64,000 bases of DNA from Brachypterus glaber (lineage: Eukaryota > Arthropoda > Insecta > Coleoptera > Kateretidae): assembly GCA_958510825.1 (NCBI GenBank), contig OY294054.1, positions 6,247,683 to 6,311,682 on the forward strand, read 5' to 3'. Each line of letters opens with the position of its first letter. Position 1 is the stretch's first letter. The notes beneath the pieces were generated by a model. That model was not told where the DNA came from, did not search any database, and worked only from the letters and a program-made list of their open reading frames with translations. Positions 24,901-39,500 of this stretch are shown here, piece by piece. The position numbers and the translations under genes were made by a program.

Positions 24901-27900
24901 TGAATCTTTTCTTTCCGAAAATAACTTTGAAATTGTCCAAAACAACCCTCTCAATAGCTTAATTAACAAAACAAAATCATACATAAAAATGTGTGAATTC
25001 ACTATTAACAAATATAAAGGTTTTAACCTACTACCCAATAACCCCTTCCTTCCTAGGTTGTACGGGCTTCCAAAAATTCATAAATTAAATACCCCCATTC
25101 GTCCGGTTGTTAGCTTCTGTAATACACATACAGGGGTGGATCCAGGATTTTTCTCTAATGGGGGGGCAATTTCTGTTAAATTTTACCTATCTGATATACT
25201 TAAACAACTAGTATACAATAAAAAACGCTATAGTTTTCCCAAGTTAATTTTTCTTAATTTTACTTCCCTCTAGAGAAAATCTTAGTACTAAAATATCTAA
25301 AAAAATTAAATGCAAAAAAAGTTGATTTTTTCAAAGAACAAATCAATCTGTCAGTCTCTCCATAAAAACTTGTGACTACCAAAAAAGTTAATCTGTGATT
25401 TCTTACTATCCAGAAAAAAAATATGACAGCTATTTCTTTTCTTCTTTAACACGTTCGCTGCCGCCCATATAAACAGACGCTCATCCCAGATGCTGGACTA
25501 TTTTTGTGCAATGCCAGATGGGCTCTCGGCATTGAATATGTATAATGAAATATAATAAAAAATATTCTTGTTTTTTTTTATTTATATAACAGTTTAGTGT
25601 TGTTATTTTATTAAAATCTGTAATTTGTTTTTATTGTTTCATATTTAAATAACAGGTGTAGTGTAAATCAATGGTGGGCAGTTTTAGAGAAATCTGTAAT
25701 TCGTTTTTTTGTTTTATACGAGGTTTTATATTAAGTTTCGTGGCAAACTGCTGAACAGCTAATATCTGTCTTATCTGTCACTTGTCTTACTTATGGTTTT
25801 ACTTTTGCACAACCGCCATTTGAGGTTAGTATACTAATACCTACAAAAAGTTAAATTGTGGGCTTTTACAAAATCAATCAAAACTAATCACCTCAAAACA
25901 TTGATAAGGAATAATTACAGCGACTTTTGTCAATTGAAACTAATCATAGCGATCAGTAGTGATTTGACAGCTTTCGATAAGAATTTGTTTCATTGAACGC
26001 TAGGAATGTCGAAGTGAGAGCCACTTGAGACGCATGCGCAGATTTAAGCATCGCACGATGTGGTTTAGGATCTTATATACCGTGCGATTATAAAGTGCCG
26101 TACACTTTTTAATGCAAAACTGGCATTAGCGATGAGTAAAATGCAAGAAAGCTGTGTGCGTTTTACTGGCCACCGAGCTGTTGTACATAGCAATCACATG
26201 CTTCAAACGAAGAGTATTTCCTTTTCAAACTGTTCGGCACTTTATAATGGCACTGTATGTTGTATGAGGAGCGCCTATGTGCAGCTCTTTATGCAACGTT
26301 TTGATAAACTGCGCATGCGCTGATTGTTTTTCAATATGTTATTTTAAATAATTTTTTTACAAAAAAAAAACACCAAACAGAAGCCAAACCAACGTTAACG
26401 AAAACCAAGGCCCCTTCATTAAAAAAAAAGACCAAACCAAGAAAAAACCAAAACAAACTCCTGCACAGAGAGCTGCATTTGGGTGCTTGTGTTGTTTGTA
26501 GTTCAGATCTAACCTAAAAAACGGTTTTAACGACGAAATTTGTTTTTAAGTTTATTTTGTGATTATAAAATGGAAGAAAGTGAAATTAAAGTTTTGTTAA
26601 ATTCATTAAAAGACAAAATTGTTATACTGGAGCACGGCTTTTCCAAAAATGCCTTGAGTCATATTAACGAAGAAAAAATGGTGGAAATCGAAGATTTTGC
26701 TCGGAGAGACCCGAGACCGATTTAGAGAAATATTATGGACCATTTTATAAAAAAAAGCCCGAACTTTTCCGATTGCGGAGAAAAACACGAGGAAAAGAAT
26801 AAGAAACCCAATGAAAACATATCTGACAAGTCTGACAGTTTCGAAAAAAACGAGAAAAAAAAACAGAAGAAAACCTAATTATGTCCAAAAATATGACTAA
26901 AGAAAATGGTACTATTAAGAAACTACTTAAAATAGGTATGTTTATATAAAATTTAGTTCGGGATCCAGTGCGGAAATAGTTATTTTCCTAACAAGTGCGG
27001 AAAAAAATTGGGGGTGGGGTATTTGAGAAAATTTGGGTTTTAGCTTTTGTTAAATATCTAAAAAAAAAAGACAATCGAATTTGAAAAATTGTTTTTTTTA
27101 TGCAGAAAAAGGTGTTTTTTTAACTGGTCAAAACCTTTTTTAAATATCTCAAATCGTTTTTGAGTTATTAAACTTAAAATCAATTTTTGTGAAAACTTGC
27201 TAACTAACTAACTTGCTAACTTACAGTCAAACCCAAGACCATCTTGAGTCAGCATTGCCTGAATCTAGTTTTTTTAGTTTTCGAAAAATAAATTTGCCAA
27301 AAAAATATTTGATAAAAAAAATTGACCAAAGAAAATAGGACAAACAAACAAATTTAGTTGAATTTATAAAGGAGGGTTTATGCATAAGATCTATTTTTAG
27401 TTTAAACTAAAATGGCTTTGGTTATTGATGCCGCTAAAATTTTTTGTTTTGGAAAGGGGCAGAAACAAAAAAAATCCAACCAAAGATTGTGATTTTAACA
27501 ACTCTTTACTCAAGATTCAGATTTTTACATGGCGGCGACAAGTTAACGCTCGCCACTCTTCCACGCCGCCGACGCCGTTGTGAAAAGATATTTGAAACTA
27601 AATTAAAATGTATTTGGTTTAACTAAATAAACAAAAAAAAAATATTTTGTCTTTTGTTTTGATTTGATCCCAGTGTCAGTTTCGGTTATTTCTAGCCAAC
27701 TAAACATGATATGATGGGGGCGAGAAGCCAAGAAGAATAAGTGTAATTTTTAACGAAGATTAGTTAGGCATGAAAATAAGCTTAAAAAACCTATTTGCAT
27801 GCCTAACTTAATTTCGTCAAACCATCATATGTCATCATCATCATAATTTTTTACACTTTAAGTTAATTTTCAGGAATTTAAACTGAAACGGTTTCGGACG

Positions 27901-30900
27901 ATAAATGGATGCCTTGACTCCTTAAACAAAATCATACCCAGCCAGCAATTGTCACGCGGCAATCTGACGACCGTAAGTCCGCATGTGTCCCGTTATTATT
28001 CTAGTTATCGCATATTTTCACTGGCAAACGAGCTATATGAGAATGAGGCCGGCAGTATTTATAAATTAAAAAAAAACAGTTTCTTTCTAATTATTTCTTC
28101 AAAAAATTATAAAAAAATAAAGAATGAAAAGAATGAAGGAAAAAGTCCGACATTTAATTTTTTAAATTTTGACCAAAAATTCGTAATCGTAACCGAAAAC
28201 ACCCTGATCCCGATTTCGGTTCGAATCGGCCAGAAACGACACAAGTCGTCCGCCATATTGACGCCATTATTTTCAATTTTTTAATTTTTGAAAGCATAAC
28301 TTCAAAATCTATATTTTAACGCTAATATACGTTTTTTTTCGACCACACACATAATAAAAGCTTATAAAAATATTATGCAACTTTATGCGGCAAAATTTAG
28401 TATGGTTTTATAGAGTTGTAAATAACATATCCGAGAGCTAAAATTTTATTACCGGAATCAGCAGGAATCAAAATGTAGATCAAGCAATATAAAATATGTT
28501 GATAAATTTGTCAAGTAAAATAAAAGTTTATATCAAAGGTAAAATAATAACGCAAACAAAATAAAGCCGCGCTGGCTTTATTGTTCTCTCGCTGCAGCGA
28601 GTACATACCTTGATCTTAATAATTTATAGAGAACAAAACCTAATATAATTTTTAAACATCCTTACTGTACCACTCAATGCAGGCAACAGATTATTTTTTA
28701 CTTGTTCAACATATACCAACTTTTTAAAGTTAAGCTTAAAAACTCTATAAAAATATAAACTCACTGGCGCCGATTGCCTTTTTCAGTTAATTAATAATTG
28801 AAATTTAGCGAAGGCGTACTCCCTAGATATATTGGTTCGAAAGTCAATTAAAGCCGGTGGTTCCCTCTACTACTAGCCCACACAAGTCCTAGACTTAGGG
28901 GATGCTTAATTAAGTAGAATATTACGAGGTTAAAAACAAACATAAAAATATCCAAGGGCTTTTCAGTCATTTTATTAAACTTTAAACAGTTTATTTTCAG
29001 GTAATAATATTTTAATTCCTTTATTTAAAAGTTGGTTTTGCTATTTTTGTCTTGCTAAATTTGAAAAATTACCCACCGTGCGACCGATAAATATTTTTTT
29101 CTCGGAAATATTTTTTTTTACTTACACATGACTTTTCCTAGGAAAAGTAAAAGAATTAAAAACGCCTTTGTTTTATGTATTTCTTTTTATTACTTTTATT
29201 GGCGGATAAATTACCTAGGAATAACACTGAATTTGTATCGGAATTTATTTCCTTATCTAAAAATCAATAAAAAAAGTCATTTACGTGTGTAAACCGATAC
29301 AGTTTTTGCTTTGGTCAGCTATATTTTAAAATAGGATTTTTAATTTTACAGAAAAACTCAATTTTATATAATTTAATGAAATAATTTATCAATGTAAAAT
29401 TTACATTGTTCTTACTTATTTACATTGTAAATAAATAAGAAAATTAGGTATTATTTCATATAGAACATTATTTATTAAAAAGTAATGTATGGTAGTAAAG
29501 TATTTTAAAGATGCAGTTTTTTTTGTCACACATCCCTACTTTTGGATTTTTTTTTACAAAAAGTAACAATTTTTACCTATGAAAAAATGTTATACTAAAA
29601 TAAAACAAAACAATGACCCACATGATCTGTCCACAGTTATACTTTTTATTAAATAATTACGTTTTAATTAATACATGTTAGTTTTTCTTAGTGCGGGTCT
29701 GTTATAGCATCCAAGTTCCTATCACTGTATATAATAGACAAAATTTTACAGTAGATAGGTATTGAATATTTTTGGTCCAGCCTAACATTTGCTCTGCAAT
29801 AGACACATGCAGATTGTTACACTTTTTGCTATTTTAAGATCATCATTCTAGTAGATAGCTATTTTTAAATATTCTAAAATATTTTCAATACTTTTAATAA
29901 AAAACCCAATAAATAATTAATGGCCTTTCGATAAAAAATGCGATTTATGAAGCAGTTGCATAATATTTAACCGAACAATTTTAACTAGGCATCTGTTATT
30001 CAGGGTTACCCAAATGTTGCATTTGTATAACATTTATGCTATAAATATTTGAATAAAATAAAACAATTTATTCCAATAATAATAAATATTACATTTTAAG
30101 GAGAATAATTGTTAGTTGCGTATCGGACAAACAGAAATTTGGTTTTACATAGAAAAGTTTTTGGATTCGAACCAGAATTACAGGCTGTCACAGAAAGACA
30201 GATGGACGGCAAAACTTGATTTAATTTTTAGATGCAATTTTCTAAAAATGTTATTTAAAAAAATGTCAGGAATACTGCTCGTGTAACCTGTAGGGTGATC
30301 ATACATTTGGAAATTAAAATTTCGGACCCTATTTCAAATACACCGTGTATATGGGGGTTGTAACCCTCGCTCCTAAGCACTAGCTATCCTAACAATAAAA
30401 TCTTAAATAACAATACCCATCTTGTGATAGGTCATTTTAAAGAGCTTAAAATTATATTCTGGTTAAAAAAATAAATAATTACATCAACCCTTAACTGAAG
30501 GGCGAATGATTTTATTTCAAAATATATGGAAAAAACTTTACATTTCTTTTTTAATATTTAAAAATAAATAGTTTTAGTTTTATTCATTGGGTTATAACTG
30601 CTACCCCTTAGCTATCAGCTATCCCAACTCTTTTATTTTTAATTAAAGTCCAATTCTTCCGGTACAATGTTTTTCGAATGGCCTAATATTTTAATTATTT
30701 TTACTATAGGTCTATTTAAAATAAAATTTGGAACAAGGTGTCAACATATTTAGCAAATGCTTAGAATTAAATTATTTTGATAAAATTTTGCGATTTTTTG
30801 TTAAAGTGTTGATATTAATGGGGCTTAGACCCCATACTCGTTGCCTAGATTATCTTAATATTTTGAGATAATCAAAGTAGGTTTATATTGAAAAAATTGT

Positions 30901-33449
30901 GCCTTATAAACTTTATTATTTGATATTTAAAATTGGTCAGTTGCAAAATTTAGGGCCTTGTTCGAACGGGTTAGAAACTTTTGATCAGGCTGAGATTTTG
31001 CAGGTTTATTCTTATACTTAAAAAGAAAAAAATATAGATATCAATTTTATAAAATTACAAACACTAGGGCTGGTTTTATAAGAATTTTATCGATATTTGG
31101 TTAATTTAATGGTTGTTAGGGCCCAAAAGTATCCCTTATGGTTTTGTATATAAATTTTTACTCTACCCTATTGAAAATGACGGGTCTGCGAGGGTATAAA
31201 TGTTGCATAGACCGGACTTGAGCGGGTGAATTTCATCCGCTCAAGTCCGGTTTATGCACCATTTATACCCGCCCAGACCCGTCATTTTCATCAGGGTAAG
31301 GACGTTCTAACTAAGACAAATAAAACATATTTAATAAATAAAAAAATGGTGGACCATCCTAATAAGCATTATAATAGTTAAATTCGTAATAGTATTAAAA
31401 TGAGCCATTATAATGATAAAATTGTCCATTTAGAGGAAAATCCTCTACGCAAAGTTAATCCAGTCCGCTCCTAACTAGGCAGATAGAAAAGAAGGAATGA
31501 AATATGAGCGCAAATTCCGTAAAAAGTATCTAGGTATATGAGCCTTTTTAATTCTTTACCCTTGAGCCTTTTTAATTCTTTACTGTCAGCAGCACTTTAA
31601 ATATGAAGTATGTCAAGTGTATACCTCAGAAATGTATGTTACTCGTACTTATTCAACTCACCTGTTTTAAAAAAGATGTTAATTACAGAAATAACACAGT
31701 CTATCACACTTTTTGCGAAGTCCTTGCCGATTTTATACATTTTTCTGGTCAGCAATAATTACTACTACTGATAAATTGACGAGTTAAATAATTACTAAAA
31801 CTAATTTATTATAATCATAATTATTAATAAATAAAACTGTAAAAAGTAAACTGAATATTCAAATGGATAGAAAATCATAAGTTATTATCCTATACAATTG
31901 TACTTTAATTTTTGGTAAAAACACGCAACATTTTATGTCCGTCCTTAAATATTAAAGTAGGTGACTTTAGAACTATAGTGTTTTTAACAAAAATTAAAGT
32001 ACGTTTGTATAATATCATATCGTCGGCTTACAAGTAAAAGGCACTAAGTCACTTTTTTGCAAAAATGGGATTTTAATGGCACTGTAATTAATTTTTGATG
32101 ATCTATGTATAGGTAAACCGAACTAAGTTCTAGGTGGACTGCCAAGGGAGTTACCCACTATACAAAACGCACCAATTTGATTCAAATTTTATCTGGCAAT
32201 AGGCACTAAGTCACTTAGTGCACTTAGTGTGTTTTACTTGTAGATTATTTCAAATGTTTCTGCACTAAGCGACTTTCTAAAAAGAGTTAAATTATAAAAA
32301 TATGATTGCTTGAATCATTTATATGATACAATATCGCGTTATTTATTGTACTGACAAACGCATTCAAATTTTGCTCTGTTAAAGTTGATGGAATAGAGAC
32401 AGAACAGAAATAAGAAGAATAAAAAAAAACTAAAGTTCGCGGCAAGTTCGGAAAACAGCCCTTAGAAATGCACCGTGAAGTGTTTTATAATTAATAATGA
32501 TTCATTATAATTATTGACTTTAGGAGATACTTCTTTGCCGGCACAGCCGATGGCCTCTGAAAACTGTCTTAGTTCTGGCATAGTAAGCAGTTTCATATAA
32601 TTAATACTAATTAATTATTATTATTAATTTTGGAAACCTTCTTTAAACAATCAAAAAGTCCAAACCCTTATTTTAAAACCTAGTTTTTGAAAATTTATGT
32701 AAATATCTTGTTTTCTACTTTATAGTTATATATTACGTTTAATTAATAGAAGGGTTTTAATTTTAAATAGTTGTTTTTTATATTATTTTATCGACTTAGT
32801 GCTCTTTACTTGTAAGCCGACGTCGTGGGCCTACAAGTACAAGGCACTAAGTCCATGTCTTTTTTCAAATTTAATTGAATTAAACTACTTCAATTTTTCT
32901 TTATTAAACTGCAAATGGGACATTATTATGACCAAACATGTCATTACGATCTGCGGTAGTTTTTTTCCAAAAACAATTATTACAAAAATTAAAAAACAAC
33001 AATGAAAGTTAAATTTGTCAATATCTCAAAACCATGTTTTTGGACTTAGTGCTCTTTACTTGTAAGCCGACGATATCTTCCTATCCATTTGTAACTGAAT
33101 ATTTAGCTGGGGGAGGGGGGGGGGGGCGTTGGCTGTGAAATTCACAGTGTAAATCAATTAAAAGTAATCATTGTAAATAATAATACATATTATTAAAAAG
33201 TTTTCAACCGATTTTTTCCTACAATATTGGAAAATAATTATGGAGATCTTCTTAATTATATACAAGGACTGGCTATGCACCTGATATACTGCAGATGATA
33301 CATTTACATAAAGATTTAAATAAAATAAGAAGAAATGTCCTGGAAAAATGTCAAATGGATTTATAATTATATCATTTAAAATTTTTGTAACATGAAACAG
33401 TGTTAGGTATAAACTACCTTCAATTGAAGGTCCCTGTATCACTATAAAA

Positions 33450-33528
<79 letters not shown>

Positions 33529-36500
33529 ACAAATAAATAAATAAATAAATAAATAAATAAATATCAAGATTGTTTTCTCTAACACTATTCACAAATTACG
33601 GCTGCCATTATCTAGCACCTATATGGCAAAATGTCTAAAAAACCGCTTGATTCCACAATCTCATTATCAGTAAAACGCCCCCCAAATCCTCCAGATATAT
33701 AATTTATTAAATTATAAGGCCTGGAGCAAATTAAAAATTTTATTTTATTTTTTTTTTCTCGTAATCAGACTAGGTCATAGACGCCTCAAAACAATCTATA
33801 ATTCCCTGAACATTTGAATAACCGTCCCAAAAGCTAAAAGTTAAAAAGTTTTAATGACCTTTTTTTGGGCCAAAATATTAAATATTGCAGCTTTGTTTGC
33901 CAATTTTAGAAAATTTGAGAAACATTTAACCATGGTGTTATTTAGACGTTTTTGTTTTAAGTAATTATTATGTCTTTTTACGAAACTAACAGTTATTTAC
34001 CAAAACTTTTACTAAGACATGCCATCTCAATTTGATTTCAAAAACATGTATGTTTTAAAAAAACTATGTTTTTTATATAACTAGAAGGGGAAGTATTTTT
34101 TTGTTGGCAGCAATATTTTAGTTTAGTTTAGTGTGGATTGTTAATGTTTTGTGTGAAATTCGGTATGTTGTATAAAATTCCGCTTCGAACAAAATTTTGT
34201 TATTTTACCGAATTATATGTTAAACATTTATAAAAGAAAAAATTTTTACGGGTACCAGGACATCAATGTATAGATGGCAATGAGAAGGCAGACCTTGCAA
34301 GAAAGGGAAGTGAAGCTGTACTTACAGGACCAGAACCGTGCTGTGGGTCCGAGGTCAGGAAAATGTTGCGGGATAAACACAATCAACACTGCATAGATGC
34401 ACCTAATATAAGGGACTCTAAACCCTTTTTACTCAGAGCAACAACAGGCATAAATTATGCATAAATTATGTCGCATAATAACTGGACACTGCTTACTAAA
34501 CAAGCACCGACAATAAATGGGACAGATTACAAGCCCCGTGTGCAGGAGATGTGGGGAAGGGACGAAAAACCACACCACCTCATATGTGAATGTGCATCCC
34601 TGAGAAGCCTAAGATGGAAGTTCTTCGGGAACGACTCGCTGGAACCCAACGAGATCATGAACACTCCCCTGAAACCGTACCTGGACTTTATAAAAAAATA
34701 GGGATGATATGAGGAGATCTGTGCGGTTAACACAATGGTCTCTAGGGACCAGGTGTTATGGGCTATGAACCCCGCATTGAAAGGAAATTTGAGAATTCCT
34801 AAAAAATGCCTTTATACCAAATTTTAGAAAAATAAATTGGACCACGTCGCTGATTTTTTTTATAGTTTTTTAAAATTATATTAAAAATCAGCATTGTCAA
34901 AAATTTCCGTATGCAAAAATTTAGATTTTTGTGATTTTTTATTCCTGGATCCCTAGGTCACAATCTTATCTTAAACATCTCTCTGAATGAATTTTTGAAG
35001 CGATGAAAAAAATCTTGGATTAAAAAGTTATTAGCTTACAAGGAGTTGTTCGAAACAAGTATAAACAGTATATAGGTTCCTATATAGGTGTTTTATTTTT
35101 TTTTTAATTTGAAAATCCAATAGGGGGGGAAAAGATGCGTCTTTCAAAGAGAAAAAAAGGTATATTTTATTTTATTTATTTTTTCAATTTTTGTGCCCTC
35201 TACAAAGGTGTACATTTTGTAACTTTTAGGAAAAATGTTAAAAAAAATAAAAACAAGAAAACTTAATAAGCAAAATGCAAAAACTGTTTTATTGCAAAAA
35301 CAAATAAGTTTTACAACCGAAAATAACATTTACAAACATCATAGGCCATATTTTAAGCTACTCTATATTCTGATTTGTGATGGAAGTGAGTCATAATTTC
35401 AAGTGATTTAATTCTTACGCGCATAACCCCAAAAAGTCCAAACCAAAAAAATAAAAAATATGTGGGCAAATAGAGAATTTTATAAGCTTTAAAATGATGT
35501 ATCACACGATCCCCCTTTCTGTTTAAAAAGATTTCCTCCCTTTTCCCCTGTCTCCATCGTGCCCCCTAAGCATACGAAATATACACCAAAAAAATATATG
35601 GGTTATGTTATTTATGTTCCAAATTTCAATTTGATATCTTAAGCCTTTCAAAAGTTAAAGGGGGGGAGGCGGACACGCTGTGTATACATTACAAATGTGA
35701 AGAAATACGATATTTTCATATTAAAGGCTTTGTAGAGGGCTCAAGATGACCTTTAATTTGATTCTGCTTTTTCACACACATTAGGCATATAAGAAGGCAT
35801 ATTTTTTCGGGTATTGCGTTTTTAAATTCCAGATTTCAATTTTTCGGCTCACCCTAATAAACAGGGAGGCACGTTTCTTATGGAAACGGATTTCATCTTT
35901 CTGATCAAAAGCTTCCATTGACCCAACTTGATCTCACTGCTGGTTTTTGAGTTACAGGTCAAAAAGTCAAAAACAGTAAAATTTTAATTTTGTTTTTTAA
36001 ATAAACTGAAATAAAAGCTTTAAGTCAGGTTCTGTTCTTATTATATTATTATATAAAATATGGGTAAAAATTTAAAAAATCTTTGGAAATATTTCGAAGG
36101 CGACTACAATATGAAAAAAGAGAAATAGGGGCCTATAAAAACTAACTTTCAAAATAATGTTATTTTTTTTGAAAAAAAAAATAACTAAATAAAATAATAT
36201 GTATTTTTTAAAAACTATATGTAGTTTTTTAAAAATTATATGTAGTTTTTTAAATTTTATGCTATATTTTTATGCGTCATTTTAATGTAAATTCTTTCAT
36301 TTTACATATTATTAAGAAAATAGGACTGTTATTTCTGTTTTTTTTTCATATTGAGGTGGGGCCTTCGCCATATTTAGAAAGATTTTTTTAATTTTTACCT
36401 TTATTTTAAAAGAAAAATATATATAATTTTAGTTTTTTATTACGAGTATATATAATAAGAACAAAACCTCATGTAAAGTTTTTTATTTCAGTTTATTTAA

Positions 36501-39500
36501 AAAATAAAATTAAAATTTTACTGTTTTTGACTTTTTGACCTATAACCAGTGATCGGACTTTGGATTTTTTAATAGGTCCGCATTAAGGAAAACGTGATTT
36601 ATAGTATTTACTAACAACATTACTTGCATTATATCAACACTCCCATGCAACAAGGATGTAACTTAGACCTATTTTGAGTTATACTCATAGGTAAACGCCT
36701 TGAAAAAAGACACACATGGTGGTACTACTCAGATTTCTCCACAGTCCATTTTAACCAAAATGTTACCTAAAAACACTAAAGTAAGAAATTCTAATTTTGA
36801 GTATTATCAGAAACAAACAATAAATAAACAATAAATACCTATACAGTTAAATAGAAAATATTATAAGCTTTCAAATGATGTATCACATGGCTTTCTTTTC
36901 CACTTCAGTCATTTCCCCACCCTTAAATAAGAAAAAAAATATTTTAGAAATTTAGCTGTGAAAAATGACAATATATGAGTTACGGCTTTGTTGCTTGGGG
37001 GTATCGATATAGAGATATTATGTTTGGTATTACTGTAGTAAATAAAAGCGTTAAGTAAGAAATTATTCTACTATTTTAATTTAAAAGTAAATAATTTAAT
37101 TTTTTTCTATTTTGTTTTTGGAACTAACGCATTTCTTTTTGTATTAAAAATCCATTTATGGAAAGAAAATAACCTTTCCATGTCTACCGATGTAAGAGGT
37201 GCAAAGAAGCAATTTATTTATTAGTGTATTTTCAACCCAAGTGGCTTCTTCTCTTGTTAAATTTTCTTATAAATATTATTGATTATTTGCAATCCATAAT
37301 TTCTCTCTAAAATTTTGTTTAGTTTACATCGAATTTTGTCCCTATTGTTCCAGTATTGCATTCAATGTCTACATTATCCAGTTGTAATATATTTTTTGCT
37401 TGTTTTATTGAGAGAGCATCTTCTTTTAAAATAAATATAACTCTAACAAGGACCGTTAGTAAACGATTAATGATTTTTAGTTATACAAAATAACAAAAAA
37501 AAACTGTTGTGATTAAAAGAAACTGCTGCCGACAAAAGAATTTGCTAGAGCGTGACAAAAGGCGTAGATTATATCAATTCGGGTGCGATTTCGGCAACTT
37601 CGGTCTAATTCGTATATGCGAGCCTAACATAAAGTTAAAAGCCTGTGTACAAGACACATGACGGCACATCAAGCCAATCACGGCACCGTATGTTATGTAT
37701 TATGCTAGTTATGGGAACCTCTGGGTGGCGCTTTATATGTTAGTCACTGCATGTTTTATTGGTTCACTAAAACAAAATATACTGTTTTTTAAAATTTGTG
37801 TTTCTAAGGATTTATTTATTTAAAAAACGAAAAAAATTGAAAAAAAAAGATTAATAGTTTTACCCCATTTCACCCGATCCCGTTTTTTATCAAAAATAAT
37901 CTTAGTCTAAAACTTTGCACGGTTCGCAAAAAAGGTCAAATAAAATAAAAAATTGCCCAAGAACTTTGAAAATAAAATTTGATTCCTGGCCCTTTCCTTA
38001 AATAGGAAAAGCAAAAACTAAAAAATTTCAACGATTTTTTTTATCGCACTTTTTTGTTTTGAGTATTATAAAATAGATACACGCTGATTTATAATTTTCC
38101 CAATTCACTTATATTTGCTACAGTTAACTTTTTTCTGCTTAAACTTTTTACCTGTAACTCAAAAATTAAATTTTAAATAATATCTAACAAATAGGACCCC
38201 CTTGGGGGGCCTTAAAGAGACGAAAGCCTAAATTTTTAAATTTTCCTTGGTTTATCTTGTATGCTCTATTTATATACCAATATAAGCTATTCTAGTATTA
38301 TATTAAATATTTTTTTTAAATAGGGGGATTTGGGGGGACTTGACCCAATTTTCAGATTTTTTTTTTTTAATTTTAATATACAAAAAATATTATAATATTA
38401 TAAATATTTTCTAATATTATATATTATTATTAATATTATATATTACTATAAAAAAGATATATAATAATATTATTATGTACGCGTACGTGCCAAATTTGGT
38501 TTATATTTCTCCTGAAAGTTGTTAAAGAAGTCTCTTATAAGAGACTTACTATATCTAATAATTATACATACATAATTATGTACATAATATTTCTATAATA
38601 CATTATGCCTAAAACTTTAAAATCTCTACTTTCGGCTTAAAGAAGAGATATCAGACGATCGGAAGAAAAAGAAAAAACATTTTAAAACTTACTTTACAAA
38701 TAAATTTTTTTGAAAGGTTTGAAGGGATTTTTTAATTCCAGAGGAAAGGCAATAAATTAAAAGCAAATAAATTAATGAGTGGAAATTATATTTTGTATTA
38801 AACAAAATTGAAATATAAAAGTACAGAAAAAATAAAAGCAAAAATATTTTTTTTCTAAAGCTGGGTAAATAAACATAATAAAAATTTAACGCAAACTATA
38901 TGATAAACTATAACATCAAAAAATTAATAATTAATATTTAATACTAATTATATATGAGAGTTGTTATAAAATATTATTGAATTTTTAAATTTTTTACCAA
39001 ATTCCGGATGGTTTTCAGATACTTTATATCTCTTATAAGAGACTTCTTTAACAACTTACATAATAATATTATTATATATCTTTTTTATATTAATATATAA
39101 TAATAATAATAATAATATATAATATTATACATATATATATATATATAATAATTAACCCCCAAACCGACATTTTAAACACTCTTTTACAATATCTAGAAAA
39201 TATTTATAATATTATAATATTTTTTGTACATTAAAATTCTAAAAAAAATCTGAAAATTGGCTCGAGACCCCTCAAACCCCCCTATTAAAAATATTTAATA
39301 TACTACTAGAATAGCTTATATTTGTATATAAATAGAGCACACAAAATAAACCCAGGAAAATTTAAAAATTTAGGCTTTCGCTTTCTTTAAGGGGGTTAGA
39401 TATTATTTAAAATTTAATTTTTCTGGTACAGGTAAAAAGTTTAAGCAGAAAAAAGTAAAATGTAGCAAATATTGGTGAATTGGGAAAATTATAAATCAGC

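Noticed and set aside
24889..24930. CTGATGA followed by GAAA on the plus strand, a possible fourth hammerhead
   Set aside because: The bases between cannot form helix II, and the stretch lies at the Penelope RT inversion junction, where both strands are coding relics.
30155..30185. GGTTCGAATCC on the minus strand, a tRNA B-box lookalike
   Set aside because: No acceptor, D or anticodon arms can be drawn around it. It belongs to a dispersed gacaga-type repeat.
33158..33592. Leu-Phe-Ile-Tyr repeat ORF
   Set aside because: Translation of the (AAAT)n tract.
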